NCBI GenBank assembly: GCA_002687715.1
Contig: NZBC01000005.1
Location: forward strand, 1-33,562
Length of the DNA: 33,562 nt
Direction of reading: 5' to 3'
Origin: Planctomycetota bacterium
GTDB lineage: Bacteria > Planctomycetota > GCA-002687715
Part shown: positions 1 through 7,796 of the stretch, in pieces
Position numbering within the stretch: the stretch's first letter is position 1
How the letters are laid out: every line of letters starts with the position of its first letter
Made by a program: the position numbers and the translations under genes
Notes under the pieces: generated by a model
Seen by the model: only the letters and a program-made list of their open reading frames with translations
Database searches by the model: none
What the model was told of the DNA's origin: nothing

Positions 1-86
1 GATTCGCTGAACATCCCGCGATCGAGTACCCACCTTGAGATTCTCACTCTGGCCTTGTGAACCGGTGGGAAGTCCAGGTCCGCTCC

Positions 87-119
87 GGGTCTGGGACGGG
101 TCTGGGACGGGTCTGGGAT
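87..119. repeat. 11-bp tandem repeat, three copies
   Basis: The unit GGGTCTGGGAC occurs three times head to tail at 87-97, 98-108 and 109-119; the last copy has T instead of C at its final base. It lies in the non-coding leader upstream of the flagellin gene and touches a partial copy of the palindromic repeat (AGGTCCGCTCC at 76-86). An open frame runs through it only because the region is GC-rich. Confidence 0.8.
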
Positions 120-132
120 CGGGCTTCGCCAC

Positions 133-160
133 CAGAGCGGACCTGGAGGTCCGCGCTCCC
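133..160. repeat. REP-like palindromic repeat, copy 1
   Basis: This 28-base element is identical to 28759-28786 in the coaC-coaB gap. Its core GCGGACCTGGAGGTCCGC (138-155) is an inverted repeat with 8-bp arms around a central GG, followed by a fixed GCTCCC tail. A hairpin core with a conserved flank in intergenic DNA is what REP-like elements look like. Nothing in the sequence shows its function. Confidence 0.8.
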
Positions 161-170
161 GAGGACAACA

Positions 171-195
171 AAGCGGACCAGGTCCGCGCTCCCGA
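171..195. repeat. REP-like palindromic repeat, degenerate copy 2
   Basis: GCGGACCAGGTCCGC (173-187) has 7-bp arms around a single A and is followed by the same GCTCCCGA tail as copy 1. It ends 33 bases after copy 1, so the two form a pair like the paired copies near 28760-28830. The remaining leader (196-296) contains only the flagellin ribosome binding site; I found no convincing sigma28 or sigma54 promoter in 1-296. Confidence 0.7.
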
Positions 196-296
196 AACCA
201 CCCGGCTTTGCCGCAGAGGAAAGAAACCGGCCCCGTGGGGCCTCAAGTCGCGCGCCGGTCGTCCGAGAAGGACCCGGGACAGTAGAGGACAACGCC

Positions 297-1121
297 ATGG
301 GTCTGCGAATCAACACCAATGTGGCTGGCATCGGGGCGCGAAGGCGTCTCGAGCGAAACGCGACGGCCGTAAGCGACAACTACATGCACCTCGCGACCGG
401 GAAGCGGATCGCCAAGGCGGCCGACGATGCGTCGGGCACCGCGATCTCCGGGCGCATGGCGGCACGGATCCGGGCGATGAAGCGCGCGACCAGCAACGCG
501 CAGGACGGGTTGTCGCTGACCCAGACCACAGAGGGCGGCCTGCGGGAGATCCACACTGCGCTCGTCCGTATGCGCGAGCTGGCGGTCCGGTCGGCGAACG
601 GAACCCAGACTCCTGAGGACCGTGACGCGCTCCAGAACGAGGTCACCCAGCTCGTCGGACTCATCGACCAGGTGTCTTCCGGCACGACGTTCAACACCAT
701 CGACTTGCTCTCCAGCGGTGCGAGCGTCACCCTGCAGATCGGCAGTGACCCCCGAGCCGGTCTCGACACGCTGCGCCTGTCCCTGACCGCGGTCGACTCG
801 ACCAGCCTGGGGGTCGGGACCACCGACATCGGCGCCAGCGGCGACGCGAGCGCGGCCATCGGCGCGATCGACGGCGCGATCGACACCGTCGGATCACAGC
901 TGACCGATCTGGGAGCGGCGATGAACCGGATCTCCTCCGTCATCGCCAACAACTCGAACCATCACGAGACCCACTCCGGCCTACGGTCGCGCATCGTGGA
1001 CGTAGACATCGCTCGCGAAACGGCGCAGCTCACGCGAAACGAGATCCTCAAGCAGGCCGCGGTCTCGACCCTGGCGCAGGCCAACGCCCAACCCGAGCTC
1101 GCGGTCAACCTGCTCGGATAG
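297..1121 (+). CDS. fliC: Flagellin, short type lacking the outer domains
   Basis: This 274-residue protein is the filament subunit of the flagellum, exported by the flagellar type III apparatus. It starts MGLRINTNVAG, the usual flagellin N-terminus. The D0/D1 N-terminal helices follow (residues 1-140, with SGTAISGRM and AQDGLSLTQTTEGGL), then a short middle of about 50 residues, then the C-terminal D1/D0 helices with IVDVDIARETAQLTRNEIL and QAAVSTLAQANAQPE. There is little room for D2/D3, so the filament surface should be thin. ATG 297 is chosen over in-frame upstream codons because the protein homology begins there and GAGGA (285-289) lies 7 bases before it. The frame upstream is repeat DNA. 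No other flagellar gene is in the window. It ends 9 bases from the convergent nnrD. Confidence 0.95.
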   Translation: MGLRINTNVAGIGARRRLERNATAVSDNYMHLATGKRIAKAADDASGTAISGRMAARIRAMKRATSNAQDGLSLTQTTEGGLREIHTALVRMRELAVRSANGTQTPEDRDALQNEVTQLVGLIDQVSSGTTFNTIDLLSSGASVTLQIGSDPRAGLDTLRLSLTAVDSTSLGVGTTDIGASGDASAAIGAIDGAIDTVGSQLTDLGAAMNRISSVIANNSNHHETHSGLRSRIVDVDIARETAQLTRNEILKQAAVSTLAQANAQPELAVNLLG

Positions 1122-1130
1122 CCTCTCGCG

Positions 1131-1991
1131 TCAGACCTCGCGCGACGCGACGACGGCGGGCAACGCCGCGATCAACGCTCCCGGTGTCATTCCGCGGGCA
1201 CCGGTGGTCGCCAGCAGGTCGTCCGCCGCTCGGCCGTGAATCCACACGCCCGCGCAGGCCGCATCGAACGGGTCCATCCCCTGCGCAAGGAACGCGCCGA
1301 TGATCCCGGCGAGGACGTCGCCCGACCCCCCCATGGCGAGCCCCGGGTTCCCGGTCGGATTCTCCAGGCACCGCGCCCCATCGGTGACCAGGGTGCCCGC
1401 CCCCTTGAGAACCACGACTCCCCCGAGGCGTCCGTGGAGGGCCGCGATCGCCGCCATGCGGTCGGACTGCACCGCACCAGCCGTCGAGCCGAGAAGCGTG
1501 CCCGCCTCCCCCGGATGCGGCGTGTAGATACGCGGCCCGACCCCGGCCCGGCCCGCCGCGACGTCGCCGACCAGCAGCGCATCGGCGTCGACGACGAGCG
1601 GCCGGGGCACCTCACCGACCAGTCTCGCCACCGCAGCCAGGGAGCCCGGGTGGCGGCCCAACCCGGGTCCGACGACCACCGACGACCGGGTCACGGCCGC
1701 AAGACCCAGCGCCCGGGCTCCGGCCGCCGAGAGGCCACCGGATGCGGTCTCCGGCGCACCCTGGACCATCAGCGCCGGGTCGTTTCCCGCAACTTCGGCC
1801 CGCAACGACCCCGGGACGAGGAGGCTGACCAGGCCCGCGCCCGTCGTCAGGGCAGCCGCGCCGGCCAGCCGCGGTGCACCCGAGAGGCCCCGGGATCCAC
1901 CCACCACGAGAACGTGGCCGGAACGGCCCTTGTGCGCGTCCTGCTCACGGCGTGGCAGATCCGGTGGGTCGATGAAGGGCAGCCCGGACAT
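1131..1991 (-). CDS. nnrD: ADP-dependent NAD(P)H-hydrate dehydratase
   Basis: A 286-residue member of the YjeF C-terminal (ribokinase-like) family. It uses ADP to dehydrate the S form of damaged NADHX/NADPHX back to NAD(P)H, a cytosolic metabolite-repair reaction. Visible motifs are HKGRSGHV (20-27), GPGLG (108-112), VDADAL (134-139), TPHPGE (157-162), KGAGT (196-200) and the nucleotide-binding GGSGDVLAG (221-229), whose Asp225 is the expected catalytic base. It is the stand-alone dehydratase; the epimerase domain (NnrE) often fused to it is not present here. Length is normal. The gene converges on the flagellin gene, and its 5' end faces the tRNA region 60 bases away. Confidence 0.95.
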   Translation of the reverse strand: MSGLPFIDPPDLPRREQDAHKGRSGHVLVVGGSRGLSGAPRLAGAAALTTGAGLVSLLVPGSLRAEVAGNDPALMVQGAPETASGGLSAAGARALGLAAVTRSSVVVGPGLGRHPGSLAAVARLVGEVPRPLVVDADALLVGDVAAGRAGVGPRIYTPHPGEAGTLLGSTAGAVQSDRMAAIAALHGRLGGVVVLKGAGTLVTDGARCLENPTGNPGLAMGGSGDVLAGIIGAFLAQGMDPFDAACAGVWIHGRAADDLLATTGARGMTPGALIAALPAVVASREV

Positions 1992-2051
1992 GGAGCGGAG
2001 TCTATCGCCAGCTTGAGCGCGCCGTCCGGCCCCTTAGAATTCGCCTCCCTT

Positions 2052-2135
2052 GGAGGGTTGGCAGAGTTGGTCGAATGCACCGGTTTTGAAAACCGGCGAC
2101 CGTCAGGTCCGGGGGTTCGAATCCCTCACCCTCCG
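2052..2135 (+). tRNA. tRNA-Ser (anticodon UGA)
   Basis: The acceptor arms GGAGGGT (2052-2058) and ACCCTCC (2128-2134) pair fully, followed by a G discriminator at 2135. The anticodon arm is CCGGT-TTTGAAA-ACCGG, giving anticodon TGA. The T arm is GGGGG-TTCGAAT-CCCTC (2111-2127). A long variable arm fits a class II serine tRNA. CCA is not encoded. Confidence 0.95.
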
Positions 2136-2276
2136 TACTCAGGCTCGGGTCCATGGCTTCGCTTCGTCCGGCCCTACGTCACCCGGCGAGCTGGAAATCC
2201 AGGTCCCAGCACGGCAAGATACCCCGCGTTCGGGAGACGCCCCTCCGGGCGGCCCTGCACGCACCAAGATGAAACG

Positions 2277-2365
2277 GGAGAGGTGGCAGAGTGGTCGAAT
2301 GCGCTGGATTGCTAATCCAGTGAACCTGCTTTCGGGTTCCGAGGGTTCAAATCCCTCCCTCTCCG
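2277..2365 (+). tRNA. tRNA-Ser (anticodon GCU)
   Basis: The acceptor arms GGAGAGG (2277-2283) and CCTCTCC (2358-2364) pair, with G discriminator at 2365. The anticodon arm CTGGA-TTGCTAA-TCCAG gives GCT. The T arm is GAGGG-TTCAAAT-CCCTC (2341-2357). The variable arm with GCTTTCGGGT is typical of serine tRNA. CCA is not encoded. It lies 141 bases after tRNA-Ser(UGA) on the same strand; the spacer (2136-2276) shows no gene. A lipoprotein gene appears to begin 8 bases after its 3' end. Confidence 0.96.
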
Positions 2366-2372
2366 TTGCGCA

Positions 2373-2883
2373 GTGCGGCGGACGCCCCCGGTCGGGGACG
2401 TCCGCCGTCCTCGTTTGCGGTCTCCTGGCCCTCGCGGGCTGCTCCTCCCGGTCGCTGACCATCGAGAGCACTCCCCCGGGCGCGAAGGTGATTCTCGACC
2501 GCAAGCTCGTCGGCACGACGCCCGTGACCGTGTCGTACCGCTACGGCGGCATCCGGGAGATCCTGCTCATTCCGAAGCCCGCCGGTCTCGAGGGGGTCCC
2601 GTACAAGCCGGCGATCGTCCTGCACGACACGTGGACATTCGCACTCGATGCACCCATCGTCGATGGGTTCGCGGATCTCTTCGGGACGGAGGACCACCAG
2701 ATCGTGAGGGTCACCCTGGAGCCCAACGACGTACCGGGTCTCTACACCGACGAGCGAACCCGCGCAGGCCTGCTCGCCGGCCTGCGCGAACGGGCCGACC
2801 AGCTCCGGACGCGGATCCGGGAGCTCTTCATCGAAGCTCCCCCGGTCGACGCGCCGCACCCGGTCGCGCCCGACCGCAAGTGA
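2373..2883 (+). CDS. PEGA-domain lipoprotein, apparent 1-base frameshift near the start
   Basis: The main frame encodes a lipoprotein signal with lipobox LALAGC, then a PEGA domain (SLTIESTPPGAKVILDRKLV, GTTPVTVSYRYGG) and about 100 further residues ending APDRK. PEGA domains are surface or envelope modules of about 70 residues; the exact role here is unknown. In this frame there is no ATG, GTG or TTG between the end of tRNA-Ser(GCU) and the signal peptide; the nearest in-frame ATGs (2269, 2299) are in or before the tRNA. GTG 2373 in the neighbouring frame, joined by removing one C from the C5 run at 2385-2389, would give MRRTPRSGTSAVLVCGLLAL, a textbook n- and h-region. I therefore place the start at 2373 and infer an indel, real or from assembly. 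No Shine-Dalgarno is visible, and the tRNA 3' end is 8 bases upstream. Confidence 0.7.
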
Positions 2884-3020
2884 CCATTGGTCACGAGTTG
2901 ACTCCGTCCGCGCCAGAAACCCTCCTGCGCACGCGGGTTCCGGCCCGATAAACGACCTGGAGACACCAGACCAGGGGGAGTTCGAGGACCCCTTGGTATG
3001 GTGAGTCCGGAATACTCCCA

Positions 3021-3563
3021 ATGGCATCCGAGATCTGCGAAACCTGCGGCGAGGCCCCCGCCACCATCCAGTGCATCGAGGTGGTTGCCGGCGCGAAGAA
3101 GATCCGCATGGTCTGCGAGTCCTGCCTCGCCGAGAAGGGGGTGGTCATCGATCCGGGCCTGATCAAGAAGACGGCGAGCCACCTCTTCGAGGCGATCCCA
3201 TCGCTCGGGTCCGCGCACCTGGACCCGACCTCGCGCAACGAGACGGGGACCTGTGTCGAGTGCGGGCTCACCTGGCTCGGGTTCAAGCAGAACAGCCGGC
3301 TCGGCTGCGCCCAGTGCTACGAGTTCTTCGCGTCGGAGGTGTCGAGCGTGCTCGACCGGCTTCACGGCGCGACGCAGCACGAAGGCCGCGTCCCCGAGCG
3401 CGCCCGGGCCCAGAACGATCGCAGGCGAAAGCTGTCCGAGATCCGCGCTGAGCTCGATGACGCCATTCGTTCTGAGGACTACGAGCGGGCCGCACGCCTA
3501 CGAGACAGCTTGCAGACCCTCGATACGAACCAGGACGAGGACGCCTCCCATGGAGCCCGCTGA
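3021..3563 (+). CDS. mcsA: McsA, zinc-binding activator of the protein-arginine kinase
   Basis: This 180-residue protein has four CxxC pairs, at Cys6/Cys9, Cys32/Cys35, Cys78/Cys81 and Cys96/Cys99, which suit two zinc-binding sites. A C-terminal UVR motif follows (about 135-168, with LDDAIRSEDYERAARLRD). In Bacillus, McsA binds and activates McsB and links it to ClpC. The size and domain order match the family. It overlaps mcsB by 14 bases, so the two are translationally coupled. The 137-base gap upstream (2884-3020) shows no CtsR heptad repeat, no CIRCE element and no strong promoter; no clear Shine-Dalgarno precedes ATG 3021, but the conserved CxxC starts five residues later, which supports this start. 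Confidence 0.94.
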   Translation: MASEICETCGEAPATIQCIEVVAGAKKIRMVCESCLAEKGVVIDPGLIKKTASHLFEAIPSLGSAHLDPTSRNETGTCVECGLTWLGFKQNSRLGCAQCYEFFASEVSSVLDRLHGATQHEGRVPERARAQNDRRRKLSEIRAELDDAIRSEDYERAARLRDSLQTLDTNQDEDASHGAR

Positions 3564-4605
3564 CTTCGCTGTCCGTGCCGGTCAGTGGCTTCGCGGCCCG
3601 GGCCCCGACTCCGACGTCGTCCTGTCGACGCGTATCCGACTCGCCCGCAACGTCGAAGGGTACGCGTTCCCGAACCGTATCGAGGCCGGCGCCCGATCCG
3701 CCCTCGAGGAGCGGCTGCGCCAGTGGATCGAGGCGGCAGGCATGGGCGAAGCGCACTACTGCAACCTCAGCGAAGTCGACCCGTTGATGCAGCAGATGCT
3801 GATGGAGCGGCACCTCATCAGCCGCGAACTGCTCCAGGGCGAAGGCGACCGGGGCGTGACGTTCGCGAGCACCGAGCTGATCAGCATCATGACCAACGAG
3901 GAAGACCACGTTCGCATCCAGGTCATCCAGGCCGGTCAGACGCTCCAGGCCGCGCTGGGGCAGGCCATCGATCTCGACCGACGGCTCGAGGCGCAGATCC
4001 CGTACGCATACAGCGACACCTACGGGTACCTCACCGCGTGCCCGACCAACGTCGGCACCGGGTTACGCATCTCGGTGATGGTGCACTTGCCTGCCCTCGT
4101 GTTCATGGACCAGATGGACAAGGTGTTCCAGGCCGCGTCCAAGGTGGGACTCACCGTGCGTGGCTTCTACGGCGAAGGCACCAAGGCCGTGGGCGACGTG
4201 ATCCAGATCTCGAACCAGCAGACCCTGGGCCGTACCGAAACCGAGATCCTCGAGACGCTCGCCAACATCATCCCGAAGATCGTCGAGTACGAGCGCGGCG
4301 TCCGTACCCACCTGGTGAACGAACAGCGGGTGTCGCTCGAAGACCGGGTATGGCGAGCGATGGGTGCGCTGCGCTACGCGCGCAAGATGGCCTCCGAGGA
4401 GACGTTGAACCACCTGTCCGCAATCCGCCTCGGCGTGAACCTGCAGCTGCTCGCGGGGTTGAACATGAGCGAGGTCAACGAGCTCTTCGTCATTACGCAG
4501 CCCGCGCATCTGCAGGCGCTCAAGGGACGTGAACTCGGCCCTGACGATCGCGACGTCGCCCGCGCGAACCTCCTTCGGGAAAGGTTCAAGCCAGAATCGA
4601 ATTAG
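3550..4605 (+). CDS. mcsB: McsB, protein-arginine kinase
   Basis: A 351-residue ATP:guanido phosphotransferase-fold kinase that phosphorylates arginine residues, marking proteins for ClpC-ClpP degradation. Motifs are STRIRLARN (26-34, ATP phosphate contacts), NEEDH (116-120, catalytic acids), CPTNVGTG starting at the active-site Cys164, and GEGTKAVGDVIQISNQQTLG. Near the C-terminus RDVARA (334-339) matches the RDxxRA phospho-arginine sensing motif known from Bacillus-type McsB, so the allosteric site seems intact. All key residues are present, which argues for an active arginine kinase rather than a creatine-kinase-like relative. ATG 3550 sits inside the end of mcsA. An in-frame extension to 3253 exists but is mcsA shadow. 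Confidence 0.95.
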   Translation: MEPADFAVRAGQWLRGPGPDSDVVLSTRIRLARNVEGYAFPNRIEAGARSALEERLRQWIEAAGMGEAHYCNLSEVDPLMQQMLMERHLISRELLQGEGDRGVTFASTELISIMTNEEDHVRIQVIQAGQTLQAALGQAIDLDRRLEAQIPYAYSDTYGYLTACPTNVGTGLRISVMVHLPALVFMDQMDKVFQAASKVGLTVRGFYGEGTKAVGDVIQISNQQTLGRTETEILETLANIIPKIVEYERGVRTHLVNEQRVSLEDRVWRAMGALRYARKMASEETLNHLSAIRLGVNLQLLAGLNMSEVNELFVITQPAHLQALKGRELGPDDRDVARANLLRERFKPESN

Positions 4606-4728
4606 GAAACGTTGTTAGAGTCGAGGGCGGTCCTTGGACGGGCAAACCGACAGTCTCAAGGCCCGTTGGACGAAGAAGAGGGAATGAGCTGGGTCCGCAC
4701 CGGACCCCGGGAAGCTCAGGAGAAGACG

Positions 4729-7266
4729 ATGTTCGACAGGTTTACCGACCGTGCGCGCAAGGTAATGGGCTTGGCCCGCCAGGAGGCCCAGCGCCTGAAC
4801 CACGAGTACATCGGGACCGAGCACGTCCTCCTCGGTCTCGTCCAGGAGGGCAGCGGCGTCGCCGCCAACGTCCTCAAGAACCTGGACATCGATCTGAAGA
4901 AGATCCGCCAGGAGGTGGAGAAGATCGTCAAGACCGGTCCGAGCATGGTCACGATGGGACAGCTTCCCTTCACGCCGCGCGCGAAGAAGGTCCTGGAGCT
5001 GGCGCTCGAAGAAGCGAGCAACCTCGGCCACAACTACATCGGCACGGAGCACATCCTCCTCGGGCTCATCAAGGAGCACGATGGCAAGGCGGCGAAGGTC
5101 CTGCAGAACCTCGGCGTGAAGCTCGACACGGTGCGCGAGGAGGTCCTCGACTTCCTGGGCGCCGAGCTGCCATCTTCCGAGGCGGAGAAGGCGGAGGCCG
5201 GAGCGCCCGCTGGCGGGACGACCACCGGCAAGTCGAAGACACCGGCACTCGACTCGTTCGGGCGCGACCTCACCGAACTCGCACGGGAGGACAAGCTCGA
5301 CCCGGTCATCGGCCGCGCCAAGGAGATCGAACGCGTCATCCAGATCCTGTCGCGCCGCACCAAGAACAACCCGGTGCTGCTCGGCGAAGCGGGCGTCGGC
5401 AAGACTGCGATCGTCGAGGGGCTGGCCCAGTCCGTCGTGAAGGGTGACGTGCCCGAGCTGCTGCTCGAGAAGCGCATCGTCGTGCTCGATCTCGCGATGA
5501 TGGTCGCGGGCACGAAGTACCGCGGTCAGTTCGAGGAACGCATCAAGGCGGTGATGACCGAGGTCCGCCGCGCGCGCAACGTGATCCTCTTCATCGACGA
5601 GCTTCACACGCTCGTCGGGGCAGGCGGCGCCGAGGGCGCGATCGACGCCTCCAACGTGCTGAAGCCCGCACTCTCGCGCGGCGAGGTTCAGTGCATCGGC
5701 GCGACGACGCTCGACGAGTACCGCAAGTACATCGAGAAGGACGGCGCCCTCGAACGCCGCTTCCAGACCATCATGGTCGAGCCGCCGTCCAAGGACGAAG
5801 CGCTCGAGATCTTGAAGGGGCTGCGCGACCGGTACGAAGCCCATCACCGCGTCCGCTACACCGATGGCGCGCTGGAGGCTGCAGTCGAATTCTCGACCCG
5901 CTACATCACCGGCCGGTTCCTCCCGGACAAGGCGATCGACGTCATGGACGAGGCCGGCGCACGCGTCCGGCTGACCGCGATGACCCAGCCCCCCGATCTC
6001 AAGGAGATCGAGGTGGAGATCTCGCGTCTCGACAAGGAGAAGGAAGAGTCCGTCGCGAACCAGGACTTCGAGCGGGCCGCCCAGCTGCGCGATCAGGCCT
6101 ATCGCCTGCGGAAGCAGAAGGAGCAGCTCCAGGAGGACTGGAAGGAGTCGTCCCGCAACCAGGACCTCGTCGTCGACGGCGAGATCATCGCGGAGACGGT
6201 CTCCAAGATGACGGGCGTCCCGCTGCAGCGTCTCGACCAGGGCGAGGCCGAGCGCCTGCTCAGGATGGAGGACAAGCTCCACGAGACCGTCATCAGCCAG
6301 CACGACGCGATCCACGCGATCGCGAAGGCAGTGCGCCGCAGCCGCTCGGGTCTCAAGGACCCGCGCCGGCCCATGGGTTCGTTCATCTTCCTCGGCCCGA
6401 CGGGCGTCGGAAAGACGCACCTCGCGAAGCAACTCGCGCGGTTCATGTTCGGCACCGAAGAAGCGCTGATCCAGATCGACATGTCGGAGTACATGGAGAA
6501 CTTCAACGCCTCGAAGCTCGTCGGCGCCCCTCCGGGCTACGTCGGCTACGAGGAGGGTGGCCAGCTCACCGAGAAAGTTCGCCGTCGTCCGTACTCCGTC
6601 GTGCTCCTCGACGAGATCGAGAAGGCGCACCCGGACATCTTCAACATGCTCCTCCAGATCATGGAGGAGGGTCGCCTCACCGACTCGTTCGGCCGCCAGA
6701 TCGACTTCCGCAACGTCATCCTCATCATGACGTCCAACATCGGCGCTTCGATCCTGAAGAACCAATCCGGCCTCGGCTTCCAGTCGGCCGACGAGGGGCA
6801 CGCCGAATCGAAGATGGAATCGATGCTCAAGGGCGAGGTCGAACGCTTCTTCCGCCCGGAGTTCCTCAACCGCGTCGACGACCTGATCTACTTCAAGACC
6901 CTCCGCAAGGAGGACATCAAGGAGATCGTCGACATCCAGCTCAAGGACCTCTACCAGCGCCTCGAGTCCAAGAACATGGAGCTCGACATGCAGCCGGAGG
7001 CCAAGGAGTTCCTGCTCGACCGCGGCTATTCAGCGGAGTTCGGCGCCCGGCCGCTCCGACGCGCCATCGAGCGCTATCTCGAGGACCCGCTCTCGGAGGA
7101 GATCCTCCGCGGCAACCTCAAGGAGAACTCCCAGATCGAGGTCGGCGTCGGCCCCGACGGTCTCGGATTCGTCGCGCACCCGCTGCCTCCCAAGAAAGAG
7201 AAGGAGGAGGAGGAGGAGGAGACGCGGGCCGACTCCGAGGAAGAGCCGGAGCCGTCCAAGAGCTGA
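4729..7266 (+). CDS. clpC: ClpC, AAA+ unfoldase of the Clp protease
   Basis: The 845-residue ATPase unfolds McsB-marked substrates and feeds them to ClpP. Domains in order: a double Clp N-domain (1-150), AAA1 with Walker A GEAGVGKT (219-226) and Walker B Asp290/Glu291, a middle domain with a UVR motif (about 430-465), AAA2 with Walker A GPTGVGKT (556-563) and Walker B Asp628, and the C-terminal D2-small domain. LGF at 682-684 is the ClpP-docking loop tip. The last 40 residues are unusually acidic, with a run of Glu. ATG 4729 is chosen because AGGAG (4718-4722) lies 6 bases upstream and [13 protein letters not shown] is the family N-terminus. The 123-base gap after mcsB has no terminator, so one operon is likely. 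No clpP is in the window. Confidence 0.97.
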   Translation: MFDRFTDRARKVMGLARQEAQRLNHEYIGTEHVLLGLVQEGSGVAANVLKNLDIDLKKIRQEVEKIVKTGPSMVTMGQLPFTPRAKKVLELALEEASNLGHNYIGTEHILLGLIKEHDGKAAKVLQNLGVKLDTVREEVLDFLGAELPSSEAEKAEAGAPAGGTTTGKSKTPALDSFGRDLTELAREDKLDPVIGRAKEIERVIQILSRRTKNNPVLLGEAGVGKTAIVEGLAQSVVKGDVPELLLEKRIVVLDLAMMVAGTKYRGQFEERIKAVMTEVRRARNVILFIDELHTLVGAGGAEGAIDASNVLKPALSRGEVQCIGATTLDEYRKYIEKDGALERRFQTIMVEPPSKDEALEILKGLRDRYEAHHRVRYTDGALEAAVEFSTRYITGRFLPDKAIDVMDEAGARVRLTAMTQPPDLKEIEVEISRLDKEKEESVANQDFERAAQLRDQAYRLRKQKEQLQEDWKESSRNQDLVVDGEIIAETVSKMTGVPLQRLDQGEAERLLRMEDKLHETVISQHDAIHAIAKAVRRSRSGLKDPRRPMGSFIFLGPTGVGKTHLAKQLARFMFGTEEALIQIDMSEYMENFNASKLVGAPPGYVGYEEGGQLTEKVRRRPYSVVLLDEIEKAHPDIFNMLLQIMEEGRLTDSFGRQIDFRNVILIMTSNIGASILKNQSGLGFQSADEGHAESKMESMLKGEVERFFRPEFLNRVDDLIYFKTLRKEDIKEIVDIQLKDLYQRLESKNMELDMQPEAKEFLLDRGYSAEFGARPLRRAIERYLEDPLSEEILRGNLKENSQIEVGVGPDGLGFVAHPLPPKKEKEEEEEETRADSEEEPEPSKS

Positions 7267-7331
7267 CCCGGCCCGGAGCCGCAGCCGACCGGAGTCGGGT
7301 AGTATCGTCACTCTTATAGAGAGACGACTCC

Positions 7332-7796
7332 ATGGAACCCGGTCGCGACACGAACGGCAGCCCCTCGCAGTTCGATGACGACCGCCCCGTTGAGGATGAG
7401 TCCACCCGGCATTTGTACGGCCGCACGGACCACACTCCGATCGAGCCCATCGGAACGACCGTTCCGGAGCGGGTCGATCGGTTCCTGATCGAGGCGCCGT
7501 TAGGTCGCGGCACGTACGGCGCCGTCTACGCGGCGACCGACCTCCACACCGGCGTACGCGCGGCAGTCAAACTGGTTGCGGTCGAGGACGAGGTCCGCAA
7601 CACCGCACTGGCCAAGGAGGGGGGGTGGCTCGCGCAGCTGAACCAACCGCACATCCCGCGGGTCTACGGGTTCGGCGTCGAAGGCGGGCACGCGTGGCTC
7701 GCGACGGAAGCGCATCGATGGCAGCGACCTCGCCACCGTGCTCGCCCACTGGCAAGCCGGCGAGTTCGCCATCGATTTCGACGAGGACACCCCTGA
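7332..7796 (+). CDS. Ser/Thr protein kinase, N-lobe fragment (5' part of frameshifted gene)
   Basis: The first 125 residues or so carry the kinase N-lobe: a Gly-rich loop LGRGTYGAVYAA and the ATP-binding lysine in AAVKLV, then RVYGFGVEGGHAWLATE, which is the strand leading to the hinge. From about 7710 this frame turns into nonsense (HRWQRPRHRARP) and stops at 7796. The kinase sequence resumes exactly there in the next frame (RIDGSDLATVL), so a one-base insertion near 7707-7713 is the simplest reading. Repaired, the gene would run 7332-10014 and encode about 893 residues. The N-terminal 45 residues before the kinase fold are acidic and disordered. The 65-base gap after clpC contains a TATAGA hexamer at 7315-7320 but no matching -35 box. 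Confidence 0.85.
   Translation: MEPGRDTNGSPSQFDDDRPVEDESTRHLYGRTDHTPIEPIGTTVPERVDRFLIEAPLGRGTYGAVYAATDLHTGVRAAVKLVAVEDEVRNTALAKEGGWLAQLNQPHIPRVYGFGVEGGHAWLATEAHRWQRPRHRARPLASRRVRHRFRRGHP

Noticed and set aside
1..296. A sigma28 or sigma54 flagellar promoter ahead of the flagellin gene.
   Set aside because: No sequence with acceptable match and spacing is visible. TGGCC near 51 lacks the GC element at the right distance.
57..296. An N-terminal extension of flagellin from GTG/ATG-like codons upstream.
   Set aside because: It translates repeat DNA and the conserved N-terminus and ribosome binding site place the start at 297.
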